A stretch of 40,137 bases of DNA from positions 1 to 40,137 of the forward strand of contig CALZOZ010000010.1 of assembly GCA_945828095.1 (NCBI GenBank), given 5' to 3'. A program made the translations under genes and the position numbers. This DNA comes from an uncultured Clostridia bacterium. Lineage in GTDB: Bacteria; Bacillota; Clostridia; Peptostreptococcales; Anaerovoracaceae. The notes beneath the pieces were generated by a model. The model did not search any database. It was not told where the DNA came from and saw only the letters and a list, made by a program, of their open reading frames with translations. Of the stretch, positions 16,298 to 25,306 are shown in pieces; the stretch's first letter is position 1; every line of letters starts with the position of its first letter.

Positions 16298-17561
16298 TTA
16301 CTCCACCCAGCTGTCTCAATCCTTTTTCAAAATTCTCATAGCCCCTGTCTATGTGATGTACATTCTCTACCACGGTTTCTCCCGCCGCAAAAAGTCCCGC
16401 CAGAACCAGTGCTGCGCCGCCTCTTAAGTCTGCTGCACACACCCTGTTTCCCCGAAGTGGACATTCCCCTTTAATTATAGCATTTTTTCCGCAGATTTCA
16501 ATATTTGCGCCCATTTTAATCAATTCTCTTTTATGGGTGAATCGGCTCTCAAAAATCTCTTCACGTATGGTTGTCAATCCCTCGGCTCCCGTGCACAGCG
16601 TAAGAAGCTGAGGCTGACAATCTGTAGGGAACCCCGGGAAAGGCGAAGTAATAACTATTCCGGGGCTCTTTAGCCTTGCGCCGGATGTTATCTCTACCGC
16701 ATCATCAAAACTTCTCACCTTGACTCCCATACGCTCAAACACCGCCAGAACCTCCTGCATAAGTCCGGCCCTTATATTTCGAAAGACAGCCCTTCCTCCT
16801 GTGCCAATGACTGCCGCCATATATGTAGCCGCCTCGATTCTGTCCTCCACTATAAAGTACATGGTGTCAACATTCATCTTACCAGCTTCAGATCCCTTTC
16901 CTGCATCCGGATTTCCGCGAACCACAATTCTCCCGGTTCCACCCCCTGAGACATCAAATCCGCAGGTCCTCATAAATCCCTGCAGATCAGCGATTTCAGG
17001 CTCACAGGCACAATTTTCTATAACCGTTTCCTCCTCACCGGAAACCGCAGCCATCATAAGGTTTTCCGTGGCACCCACGCTGGGATAAGGCAGCTGCACT
17101 CTGCCTCCGCGGCATCTCCCCCTTGCTTTTATCTCCTCATCTGAGATTTCCACCTCAAATCCCATCTGTTTCAATCCTTCGATATGTATGTCAATGGGCC
17201 GTTTTCCTATTCTGCATCCGCCGGGTCTGGTTATGGTTGCCTCACCGCACCTGGCCAGAAGGCTCCCCATGAGAAAAACCGAAGAACGCATTCTGCTCAT
17301 TACTTCCCGAGGCACCTGTGTTTTATCAATGTTTCTTGTATCCGCCACCAGGCAGTTCCCCTCAAACCGTGTAGACGCACCCAAAGATTGCAGAATCTCT
17401 TCCATGACAAACACGTCATCTATACGGGGACAGTCGTGAATCTCGTGTATGCCCGGCCTGGCCACCGCAGCTGCAAGCACCGGAAGAGCGGAGTTCTTTG
17501 CCCCCTTTATTCGATATTCTCCTCCTAGGGGAACCCCTCCCTGTATATGATAGCAATCCAA
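16275..17561 (-). CDS. murA: UDP-N-acetylglucosamine 1-carboxyvinyltransferase (TTG start)
   Basis: MurA transfers enolpyruvate from PEP to UDP-GlcNAc, the first committed step of peptidoglycan synthesis. The best start is the TTG at 17561, giving MDCYHIQGGVPLGGEYRIKGAKN, which matches the family N-terminus and sits 7 nt after GGGAGG. An upstream TTG at 17576 would lie inside the ribosome binding site. That yields about 428 residues. Catalytic residues are visible: Lys and Asn in KGAKNSALP, and Cys in RPGGCRIGKRP, the fosfomycin target position. GATENLMMAA and FPTDCQPQ are further family motifs. It lies between murG and ftsQ. Its ribosome binding site is inside a hairpin. Confidence 0.95.
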   Translation of the reverse strand: MDCYHIQGGVPLGGEYRIKGAKNSALPVLAAAVARPGIHEIHDCPRIDDVFVMEEILQSLGASTRFEGNCLVADTRNIDKTQVPREVMSRMRSSVFLMGSLLARCGEATITRPGGCRIGKRPIDIHIEGLKQMGFEVEISDEEIKARGRCRGGRVQLPYPSVGATENLMMAAVSGEEETVIENCACEPEIADLQGFMRTCGFDVSGGGTGRIVVRGNPDAGKGSEAGKMNVDTMYFIVEDRIEAATYMAAVIGTGGRAVFRNIRAGLMQEVLAVFERMGVKVRSFDDAVEITSGARLKSPGIVITSPFPGFPTDCQPQLLTLCTGAEGLTTIREEIFESRFTHKRELIKMGANIEICGKNAIIKGECPLRGNRVCAADLRGGAALVLAGLFAAGETVVENVHHIDRGYENFEKGLRQLGGVIERRTSD

Positions 17562-17568
17562 AAAAACA

Positions 17569-17601
17569 CCTCCCAACTATATCTTCATAATATGTGGGAG
17601 G
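17569..17601 (-). promoter_or_regulatory. Hairpin sequestering the murA ribosome binding site
   Basis: On the minus strand CCTCCCA (17601-17595) is perfectly complementary to TGGGAGG (17575-17569), with a 19-nt loop. The second arm is the murA Shine-Dalgarno sequence. The stem is followed by TG and a run of T residues before the TTG start, so it could instead act as an intrinsic terminator or attenuator after murG. Either role would lower MurA output relative to MurG. Confidence 0.6.
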
Positions 17602-17612
17602 CGTGTCTTTAG

Positions 17613-18719
17613 TTACTTGCCTGATACTTCTTTAATTGTGTTATATATTATATCCAGTGCTTTGTCCGGAGCACATGCCCTGCTGGCACGGCCCATTTCA
17701 GCAAGAATCTGAGGGTTGTTTCTGAGTTTCATAACCTCGCGAATCAGGGTTTCTGCAGTCAGATCCTTTTCTTCAATAAGCACCGCACCGCCTCTGTCAG
17801 CCACAGCCTTGGCATTAAAGTACTGGTGATTACCCGTTACATTTGGTGACGGAATGAGAACTGCAGCTTTGCCGCATACGGTGGTTTCTGCCACAGAAAG
17901 AGCACCTGCCCTGCTGATTACCAGATCGCAGGCAGCCAGGTAGTTTTCCATGTCCTCTATGTAATCCTTCATACGGATGTTTTCTTTTATTTCAATGCCG
18001 CGTTCTGCAGCTTTTTCAAGCATTTTCTCGTAATACCACTTACCGGTGCCGAATACCATGGATGCTCCCTCGTGTCCGTTGAGCACCTGCATAAGTTCGA
18101 AAGCCACCTCGTTTATCTTTTCAGCTCCAAGGCTTCCGCCGAAGGAGAAAACTATAAAGTCATCTTTCTTGAAGCCCAGCTTCTTTCTAGCCTGTTCTTT
18201 GTCAAGGGTAAAAAAGCTTTTTCTGACCGGATTTCCGGTTTCAATGCACTTTTCCGGGTTCTTAAAATATTTCTGTGCATCTTTAAATCCCAGAAAAACT
18301 CTATCCACATGTTTTTCCAGAGTCCGATTGGCCAGCCCCGGATAAGCATTCTGCTCATGGAGAAATGTTTTCGCACCGTACATTTTTGCCGCTGCAATTA
18401 CGGGAAAGCAAACATAGCCTCCCGTGCCGATAACCACGTCAGGCTTGAATTTCTTTATTACCCGTCGAGCCTCAAGGGTGCCTTTTGCAACTCTGGCTCC
18501 GGTTTTTACCAGCTGCCACACATTGGATTTATCAAGCCATCTGGCATCAACCAGTGCCAGCTCATATCCTGATTTAGGCACTATGTCCTTCTCAATCCCC
18601 TCGTCATTTCCCACATAGAGAATCTGTGTCTCGGGATCCATTTCCTTAAATTTATCAGCAATGGCAATGGCAGGATAAATATGCCCTCCTGTGCCGCCTC
18701 CGGTTACAATCACTCTCAT
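17613..18719 (-). CDS. murG: Undecaprenyldiphospho-muramoylpentapeptide beta-GlcNAc transferase
   Basis: A 368-residue GT28 glycosyltransferase that adds GlcNAc to lipid I, forming lipid II on the inner face of the membrane. The N-terminal glycine-rich loop is VTGGGTGGHIYPAIAIAD. The segment GTGGYVCFPVIAAA and the HEQNAYPGLANR motif follow. The second Rossmann domain has SFGGSLGAEKINE and VISRAGALSVAE. Length and motifs are normal. It follows ftsW by 51 nt and precedes murA. Confidence 0.97.
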   Translation of the reverse strand: MRVIVTGGGTGGHIYPAIAIADKFKEMDPETQILYVGNDEGIEKDIVPKSGYELALVDARWLDKSNVWQLVKTGARVAKGTLEARRVIKKFKPDVVIGTGGYVCFPVIAAAKMYGAKTFLHEQNAYPGLANRTLEKHVDRVFLGFKDAQKYFKNPEKCIETGNPVRKSFFTLDKEQARKKLGFKKDDFIVFSFGGSLGAEKINEVAFELMQVLNGHEGASMVFGTGKWYYEKMLEKAAERGIEIKENIRMKDYIEDMENYLAACDLVISRAGALSVAETTVCGKAAVLIPSPNVTGNHQYFNAKAVADRGGAVLIEEKDLTAETLIREVMKLRNNPQILAEMGRASRACAPDKALDIIYNTIKEVSGK

Positions 18720-18770
18720 ACGTCAGCTGTTTCCCTTCCAGTAAAATTCCGATTCATTTCCGGAAAATAA

Positions 18771-19889
18771 TTAAATATCCGCAGATTTAGATATATTGAT
18801 CAAAATTCCCATAGCCGCCATAAAAATCAGCAGCGCATTACCGCCGTAACTTATAAACGGCAGAATAATGCCTGTAGGAGGCATTGATGAAGTGACTACG
18901 GCCATATTGATAACCACCTGCACGCCCACCATTATGGTAATACCTGCAGCCAGCAGCAGTCCTGTAAAGTCTTTTGCGTTTATGGCTATATGACAGCCTC
19001 TCCATATCAGCAGCAGGTATACAACAACAAGGGCCAGAATTCCTATGAATCCCAGTTCCTCACCGATTATGGCCAGAATGAAATCGTTCTGCGGCATAGG
19101 CAGATAAAGATTTTTCTGCACGCTGTTTCCAAGTCCCAGACCGGTAAGACCGCCTGTACCAAGAGCAAGCAGTGACTGCACTACATTCCATCCGGTTCTC
19201 AGAGGATCCTCAAAGGGGTCCAGGAAGCTTAGAAATCGTCCATACCTGTATCCGCTGGTGTCGGCAAAAATAAGTACCACACCTGCAGCTACGGCACCGC
19301 CGGCAAGTGTTCCCAGATGAATCCACTTTGCACCTGCTACCAGCAGCATACCGCCTACGATAAAGCATATGGTAAAAGCTGTAGACATATTAGGCTGCAG
19401 CATAATAAGTCCGCCGTAAATGCCCGTTACAAGCAGTATTGGCAGAATACCCCGCTTTATCTCGGTAATCCACTTAGGGTGGCGTGAAAAATATCCTGTA
19501 ATAAACAGTATTATACCTACTTTGGCGATTTCACCCGGCATTATAGTTATAGGCCCCAGCTGAATCCACCTGGTAGCTCCGTATGCGTCTGCACCTATTC
19601 CCGGAATAAGCACCAGCACCAGAAGTCCCAGGCCCGCTACGTATGCAATAAGCCAGAACCGTACCCAGAAATGATAATCCACCTTGGCGCATATCCACAT
19701 GGCAACAAAGCCTGCTGCCAGCCAGATGAGCTGTCTGGTAAGATAGTGATAGGGGTTGTCGTAGTTGCTGATGGCATAGTAATAACTGGCACTGAAAATC
19801 ATAATGGTGCCGAAAATCGTTAAAATAGTCACCAGCAGTGCTACGGACAAATCACCTGTATGTTGTTTTTTTACTATCTTCTTTTCCAT
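18771..19889 (-). CDS. ftsW: SEDS-family lipid II polymerase FtsW (SpoVE-like)
   Basis: A 372-residue polytopic membrane protein with about ten membrane segments. SEDS landmarks include TRWIQLGPITIMPGEIAK, LGLGNSVQKNLYLPMPQNDFILAIIGEELGF and the C-terminal TGIILPFISYGGNALL. SEDS proteins polymerise glycan strands together with a class B PBP, here most likely the transpeptidase encoded at 25307-27286. FtsW and the sporulation paralogue SpoVE cannot be told apart from this sequence. The position between murD and murG is where SpoVE lies in B. subtilis. Confidence 0.93.
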   Translation of the reverse strand: MEKKIVKKQHTGDLSVALLVTILTIFGTIMIFSASYYYAISNYDNPYHYLTRQLIWLAAGFVAMWICAKVDYHFWVRFWLIAYVAGLGLLVLVLIPGIGADAYGATRWIQLGPITIMPGEIAKVGIILFITGYFSRHPKWITEIKRGILPILLVTGIYGGLIMLQPNMSTAFTICFIVGGMLLVAGAKWIHLGTLAGGAVAAGVVLIFADTSGYRYGRFLSFLDPFEDPLRTGWNVVQSLLALGTGGLTGLGLGNSVQKNLYLPMPQNDFILAIIGEELGFIGILALVVVYLLLIWRGCHIAINAKDFTGLLLAAGITIMVGVQVVINMAVVTSSMPPTGIILPFISYGGNALLIFMAAMGILINISKSADI

Positions 19890-19924
19890 AAACTCTTTAA
19901 ACGCCCTTTTAAATCGTCAAAAAT

Positions 19925-21304
19925 CTATAATCCCAGTCTGCTCACACATTCCTTGAAGTGGTCGCCTCTCTGCTCGAAATTATCGTACATATCCCAGCTT
20001 GCGCAGGCCGGTGAAAGAAGCACCGTATCCCCCGGCTGAGCCATTTCAAAAGCTTTGTTTACGCACTCAGGCATATCCTTGGCAAAGGTGTAGTCCTTGA
20101 AGCCGTACTTGTCAGCAGCCTCCGCAATAATACCGCCGTCTCTTCCAAGCAGTATCATGTGTTTTACCCTGCCTTCAAAGTTCTTTATCAGCTCGTCAAA
20201 GCTCTGGCCCTTGCCGTCTCCTCCTGCTATTAAGATTATGTTTTTCTTTATAGCCCTGAGTGCAATAACGGCCGCATCCACATTTGTTCCCTTGGAATCA
20301 TTGTAGAACTTCACACCGTTTATTTCTCCCGAATACTCTATTCTATGCTCAACTCCACCAAAATCTGTCAGAGTTTTTGAGATTACTTCACTGTCTATTC
20401 CTGCAAAATAGCAGATTGCAGCTGCCGCAAGGGCATTTTCCACATTATGGTCACCGATAATCTTAAGATCATTTCTGTTACATAACTCAATCAGCTCGCC
20501 TGCCTCATTTCTGATTACCAGCATATCTCCCTTAAGGAATGCTCCGAAATCAAGTTCCTCCAGTCTTGAGAAAGGCACAACCTTGGCCTTGCAGTCCTTG
20601 GCCAGACCATAGCAAAGCTTGTCGTCATAATTTATCACACAGTAACCGTTTGCATCTTGGTTCTCAAAAATTCTCGCCTTTGCCTCGCCGTAAGCCTCCA
20701 TGGTATGGTGCCTGTTGAGGTGATCCGGTGTAAGATTAAGGATGGCCGAAATCTCCGGTTTAAAATATTTTATGGTCTGAAGCTGGAAGCTGCTGGTCTC
20801 TGTTATAAGCCAGTCCTCCTCCTCCGCTTCAAGTGCCTTTGAAATAACTGCAACACCTATATTTCCTACTACGTGAGTTTTTCTCCTGGAATTCCTGAAG
20901 ATTTCGCCTACCAGTGTAGTGGTGGTGGTCTTGCCGTTGGTACCTGTTATCGCGACAAAGGAGCCTCTTGCGATTCTGTATGCAATCTCAAGTTCTCCCA
21001 CGATTTCCGCGCCGTCAGCTTCAGCCTCTCTTATAAAGTCCAGCTCAGGGTTTACTCCCGGACTGAGAATTATCATATCAAAGTCTGCAACATATTCAGG
21101 AATCTCATGAAAATAACATTTTACATTCTTTCCCTCCAGGAAGGTAAGAAGCTGCGCATCGGTTTTTTCCCTTTCTTTTGAGTCCTGTATCGTTACATTT
21201 GCACCAAGCTTAAGCATAGCCTGAGTAGCGGCAATGCCCGATTTACCCATTCCGACTATAAGTACTCTCTTATCCTTTACATTTTCCAGATTCACGTTAT
21301 ACAT
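19925..21304 (-). CDS. murD: UDP-N-acetylmuramoyl-L-alanine:D-glutamate ligase
   Basis: A 459-residue cytoplasmic ATP-dependent ligase that adds D-Glu to UDP-MurNAc-L-Ala. The N-terminal UDP-binding domain starts VLIVGMGKSGIAATQAMLKLG. The ATP P-loop is AITGTNGKTTTTTLVGEI. The ligase motifs LNLTPDHLNRHHTMEAY and HRIEYSGEINGVKFYNDSKGTN (Mur ligase C-terminal domain) follow, and it ends SPACASWDMYDNFEQRGDHF, typical of MurD. It is 12 nt after mraY and 35 nt before ftsW. Confidence 0.97.
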   Translation of the reverse strand: MYNVNLENVKDKRVLIVGMGKSGIAATQAMLKLGANVTIQDSKEREKTDAQLLTFLEGKNVKCYFHEIPEYVADFDMIILSPGVNPELDFIREAEADGAEIVGELEIAYRIARGSFVAITGTNGKTTTTTLVGEIFRNSRRKTHVVGNIGVAVISKALEAEEEDWLITETSSFQLQTIKYFKPEISAILNLTPDHLNRHHTMEAYGEAKARIFENQDANGYCVINYDDKLCYGLAKDCKAKVVPFSRLEELDFGAFLKGDMLVIRNEAGELIELCNRNDLKIIGDHNVENALAAAAICYFAGIDSEVISKTLTDFGGVEHRIEYSGEINGVKFYNDSKGTNVDAAVIALRAIKKNIILIAGGDGKGQSFDELIKNFEGRVKHMILLGRDGGIIAEAADKYGFKDYTFAKDMPECVNKAFEMAQPGDTVLLSPACASWDMYDNFEQRGDHFKECVSRLGL

Positions 21305-21316
21305 AAATTATCACCC

Positions 21317-22312
21317 CTATATGTTCATTACTAAAATAGCCAGAAGACAGAACACCAGAGTAGCCGCCCAGAACATGGCCACTACCTTTCTTTCACCCAT
21401 TCCGCACAGTTCGAAATGGTGGTGAATCGGCGCCATTTTGAAAATTCTCTTTTTTGTTTTCTTAAAATATGTCACCTGGATTATTACAGATAACGCCTCG
21501 ATTACATAGACCAGTCCTGCAATGGCCAACAGGAACTCCAGCTTCATCATAATGGCTCCCGCAGCAAGTACGCCGCCAAGGGCCATTGAGCCCGTATCAC
21601 CCATAAAAATCTTTGCAGGATTTTTGTTGAAAATAAGGAAACCAAGACAGCCGCCGGCCACAGCACCGAAAATAACCGGTTCTCCTGTGTAGCAGAAAGT
21701 CGTTCCCGCAATTATCATAAAAATTGAAACCAGTGCAGTCACACCTGAAGCCAGGCCGTCAAGGCCGTCAGTAAGATTCACTGAATTACTGAATGCAACC
21801 AGAACAAACACTTCAAACGGGATATACAAAATTCCAAAGTCGATGTACTTATCTATAAACGGTATCCATACCTCTGTTCCGCCTATCATACCGAAAGCCG
21901 CGTAGGAATAAAAAGCAGCAAACACAGCGAAGGCGAGAGAAAATCCAAACTGCATCACAATTTTCTGCTTCGGACTTATGCCTGCGTTATTCTTTTTAAT
22001 TGCTTTTTCGTAGTCATCAATAAAACCGATAAGTGAAAAAAGGTACATCAGCACTATTACGCCCACTACTCTTATATCGAGGCTTCCCTCTACGGCAGTT
22101 ACAACTATGGCAGAAATAGCCGCGGCATTGATTATCGCCAGACCACCCATGCTCGGTGTTCCTGTCTTTGAAAGATGTGACTGAGGTCCCTCTTCTCTTA
22201 CAAACTGTCTGAACTGTTTCTTTTCTAAAAACGGAATGAGCATTTTCGTGAACAAAGCGCCCAGAACCCATGCTGCAATCGTTGCAATTATAGGGAATAT
22301 CAAATTCTGCAT
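21317..22312 (-). CDS. mraY: Phospho-N-acetylmuramoyl-pentapeptide-transferase
   Basis: A 331-residue integral membrane enzyme with about ten membrane helices that makes lipid I from UDP-MurNAc-pentapeptide and undecaprenyl phosphate. Family motifs are GPQSHLSKTGTPSMGGLAI at the N-terminus, the Asp-containing SLIGFIDDYEKAIKKNN, NSVNLTDGLDGLASG, FMGDTGSMALGG, and the HHH motif PIHHHFELCGMGE near the C-terminus. All expected catalytic aspartates are present. It follows murF by 21 nt. Confidence 0.97.
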   Translation of the reverse strand: MQNLIFPIIATIAAWVLGALFTKMLIPFLEKKQFRQFVREEGPQSHLSKTGTPSMGGLAIINAAAISAIVVTAVEGSLDIRVVGVIVLMYLFSLIGFIDDYEKAIKKNNAGISPKQKIVMQFGFSLAFAVFAAFYSYAAFGMIGGTEVWIPFIDKYIDFGILYIPFEVFVLVAFSNSVNLTDGLDGLASGVTALVSIFMIIAGTTFCYTGEPVIFGAVAGGCLGFLIFNKNPAKIFMGDTGSMALGGVLAAGAIMMKLEFLLAIAGLVYVIEALSVIIQVTYFKKTKKRIFKMAPIHHHFELCGMGERKVVAMFWAATLVFCLLAILVMNI

Positions 22313-22333
22313 TTTCCTACTCCTATCCTTCTA

Positions 22334-23740
22334 TTATTTATCTTTTAGTATTTCTTTTACTGTCTTTTCCATCTCCATGCTCCGGGAAGCCTTAACCAGC
22401 ACCACATCCCCCGGCTTTATTATAGAGGATACTTCCTTTTCAAAATCCTCTCTATGTTCATACAGGAGAACTCTGTCCTCTCCCAGAGCAGATGCTCCCT
22501 CTGCATAGTACCTGGCATCATTGCCCACGGCAACCAGAAGATCCGGTTTCATTTCGCCTGCGTACTGTCCCACCTCAAGGTGAGCTGCCTGACTTTCATT
22601 TCCAAGCTCGAACATGTCTCCCAGAACAGCAACACGTCTGCCGCCTTCATCTATTGATGTGGACATAAGTGTATTCAAGGCTGATTTCATGGAATCCGGA
22701 CAGGCATTATAAGTATCATCTATAACCTTAATTCTACCCTGTTTCTTTATATTTAACCTCTTTTCGGTAAGCTCAGCCTGCTCAAATCCTTTGATGGCTG
22801 TCTCCGGGGAAATACCCAGAATTCCTGCCGCGGCTACGGCAAGTGATGAATTGACAGCATTATGCGCTCCCGGAACCGGAAGTTTAACCCGATAGGTTTT
22901 CCCATCATGGCATAAAGTATATTCTATACCTTTATCACCGAAATCGCAAACATCTTTTATACGATAGTCACATTTTTCTCCCGTTCCTACAGTAACAATC
23001 TTATAATTGCCCTTTACATTTTCAGGTGTGAGCATATCGTTATCCGTATTTATTATCAATGTGGAATTTTCATCAAAACAGCAGGTCACCTCAAGTTTAG
23101 CTTTCAGTATACCTTCCCTGCTTCCCAGATTTTCAATATGTGATACTCCTATATTGGTGATTACCCCGATATCCGGTCTGGCCAGACGAGCCAGGGTTTC
23201 TATTTCTCCCTTAGATGCCATGCCCATCTCAAGGACAGCCACCTCGGTGTCAGGCTCAAAGTCCATTATGCTCAGCGGCAATCCGAAGTAGTTGTTAAAG
23301 TTCTTCGGGTTTCTTCCCGTCTTAAAAGATGTAGATACAGCATAGTAGAGCATATCCCGCGTGCTGGTCTTACCTACACTGCCGGTCACCGCAATCTTCT
23401 TTTTCAGCGGCAGGCAATCAAGATAATATGAGGCCAGAGCCTGAAGTGCAGCAGTTGTATCCTCCACCACAATAATATCAGCATCTCCCGGTTGGGAAGC
23501 AAAAGCCTGTTTCGGCACCTTGCTCTCATCGGAAACCACTATTGTGCGGCATCCCGATTCCAGTACCTGACCCAAAAAGTCATGGCCGTCGTTGTTTTCG
23601 CCCTTAAGCGGGAAAAACAGATCCCCCGGTTTCGACTTTCTTGAATCGGTGCAGATTCCATACACCATATTGTCCTTCTCACCGGACACTAAAGTCCCGT
23701 CAACAGCTTTCATTATCTCTTCAACAGTAAATGGTCTCAT
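22334..23740 (-). CDS. murF: UDP-MurNAc-tripeptide:D-alanyl-D-alanine ligase
   Basis: A 468-residue Mur ligase that adds D-Ala-D-Ala to the UDP-MurNAc-tripeptide. The P-loop is AVTGSVGKTSTRDMLYYAV. The family segment NNYFGLPLSIMDF and EMGMASKGEIETLARLARP follow, with DDTYNACPDSMKSALNTL in the C-terminal domain. The latter is diagnostic for MurF over MurE. It starts 14 nt after the murE stop. Confidence 0.96.
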   Translation of the reverse strand: MRPFTVEEIMKAVDGTLVSGEKDNMVYGICTDSRKSKPGDLFFPLKGENNDGHDFLGQVLESGCRTIVVSDESKVPKQAFASQPGDADIIVVEDTTAALQALASYYLDCLPLKKKIAVTGSVGKTSTRDMLYYAVSTSFKTGRNPKNFNNYFGLPLSIMDFEPDTEVAVLEMGMASKGEIETLARLARPDIGVITNIGVSHIENLGSREGILKAKLEVTCCFDENSTLIINTDNDMLTPENVKGNYKIVTVGTGEKCDYRIKDVCDFGDKGIEYTLCHDGKTYRVKLPVPGAHNAVNSSLAVAAAGILGISPETAIKGFEQAELTEKRLNIKKQGRIKVIDDTYNACPDSMKSALNTLMSTSIDEGGRRVAVLGDMFELGNESQAAHLEVGQYAGEMKPDLLVAVGNDARYYAEGASALGEDRVLLYEHREDFEKEVSSIIKPGDVVLVKASRSMEMEKTVKEILKDK

Positions 23741-23754
23741 ATTCTCTTCCTCTT

Positions 23755-25266
23755 CTATATTTTTTCCATGACAGAAAGTATAGTCTCCCTGTCATCAAAA
23801 TGTCTCTTTTCGCTGCCCAGAAGCTGATAGGTTTCGTGTCCTTTTCCTGCTACCACGATAACATCCCCGGTCTGTGCCTGTAAAACCGTCCAGCAGATTG
23901 CCTCGCGCCTGTCAGGGATTACGATGTAGCTCCCCTCCTCCTGAGCCATAGCCTGAGTAATATCTTTTATAATGTCCATTGGATTTTCGTGTCTCGGATT
24001 GTCAGAGGTAACCACGGAAAAATCCGCCAGCTGCGCTGCCGCCTTTCCCATTTCAAATCGCCGGTTTCTGTCCCTGTTGCCTCCGCATCCAAAAACAGCA
24101 ATCAGCCTGGCAGGTTCATACTCTCTCAGAGCCTTAAGAAGGCTTTCCAGAGCCGGGCCGTTATGAGCATAATCCACCAGCACAGTAAAATCCTCACCCA
24201 GATTTACTATCTCCGCTCTGCCCCTGACCTTGATTTTTGAGAGGGCTCTCTGTATACACTTCCACGGAATATCCATCGATGCTGCGCAAGCTGCAGCAGC
24301 CAGAGCATTGTATACATTGAACCTTCCCGGCATTCCCGTAAAAAACTCCCTGTCTCCAATGGTAAATCCCACTCCCATCAGATCTTTTTTCCTTCGCAGC
24401 AGTACATTCTCAGCTTCATAGTCCGCGATTCTGCCCCCGGTCTGCTCTCTTTCTTCGCCGAATCTGACGGCAAAAGTCACGATCCTGTCTGCAGTGCTTT
24501 CCCGTGCCATGTCTTGCCAATGAGAGTCATCCACATTGATTATAGCGGTTTTTGTCTGTTTAAACAACATGCTTTTCCAGCCGATATATTCTTCCAGACT
24601 TTTATGCTCTCCCTTGCCTATGTGGTCGGGATATAAGTTGGTAAATACCGCGTAATCGAAATCCAGCCCGTAGGTTCTGTCCTGCATGATTCCCTGGGAC
24701 GACACCTCCATAACTGCAGCCTTACAGCCCGCATCAACCATCTGGCTGAGAGCTCTGTGGATATCCTCTGACTGAGGTGTAGTATTTACGGCTTCCTGGT
24801 AGCATCCGTCATACCCTGAAACCACTGTGCCGATTATGCCGGTTTTTATGCCCGCTTCTTCCAGTATTTCCTTTATCATAAAGGTGGTTGTGGTCTTCCC
24901 TTTGGTGCCTGTAACTCCAATGAGGGTAAGCTTCTCCGCCGGCCTCCCGTAAAACTCAGCCGATGCTTCTGCCAAAGCCTTTCTGATGTCCTTTACTCTT
25001 ACACCTGTGATTCCGTAAACCTGACACAGGTGACACAGCAGCTTTTCCATCTGCTCGCCCTGTTCATCTGTAACAAGGATATGGGCGCCAAGGCCGGCAG
25101 CCTGTTCTAAATATTCTTTTCCGTCCCGTTCTTCACCCCTGATTGCAAAAAACGCACTGCCGGGCACGGTTTTGTCTGAATGGTAAACTAACGCTTTAAC
25201 GTCTTTGTCCGGAGTTCCACAGACGGTCTCCCAAGAGAGGCCGCCAAACAAAACGTCCAGCCTCAT
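23755..25266 (-). CDS. murE: UDP-MurNAc-L-Ala-D-Glu:meso-diaminopimelate ligase
   Basis: A 503-residue Mur ligase. The P-loop is GVTGTKGKTTTTFMIKE, and the middle domain carries VNTTPQSEDIHRAL and NLYPDHIGKGEHKSLEEY. The amino-acid specificity motif reads DNPRHENP. DNPR at this position is the known mark of meso-DAP ligases (lysine-adding MurE has a different tetrad), so the wall peptide is inferred to carry meso-DAP at position 3. It ends VVAGKGHETYQL, typical of MurE. It follows the PBP gene by 40 nt with a GGAGGT site. Confidence 0.96.
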   Translation of the reverse strand: MRLDVLFGGLSWETVCGTPDKDVKALVYHSDKTVPGSAFFAIRGEERDGKEYLEQAAGLGAHILVTDEQGEQMEKLLCHLCQVYGITGVRVKDIRKALAEASAEFYGRPAEKLTLIGVTGTKGKTTTTFMIKEILEEAGIKTGIIGTVVSGYDGCYQEAVNTTPQSEDIHRALSQMVDAGCKAAVMEVSSQGIMQDRTYGLDFDYAVFTNLYPDHIGKGEHKSLEEYIGWKSMLFKQTKTAIINVDDSHWQDMARESTADRIVTFAVRFGEEREQTGGRIADYEAENVLLRRKKDLMGVGFTIGDREFFTGMPGRFNVYNALAAAACAASMDIPWKCIQRALSKIKVRGRAEIVNLGEDFTVLVDYAHNGPALESLLKALREYEPARLIAVFGCGGNRDRNRRFEMGKAAAQLADFSVVTSDNPRHENPMDIIKDITQAMAQEEGSYIVIPDRREAICWTVLQAQTGDVIVVAGKGHETYQLLGSEKRHFDDRETILSVMEKI

Positions 25267-25306
25267 CGCTATAATTTACCTCCAAAAGATATTATATGCT
25301 TAAGTT

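Noticed and set aside
18725..18770. Small hairpin TTCCG/CGGAA between ftsW and murG
   Set aside because: The stem is only 5 bp and the T-run short. It is too weak to call a terminator.
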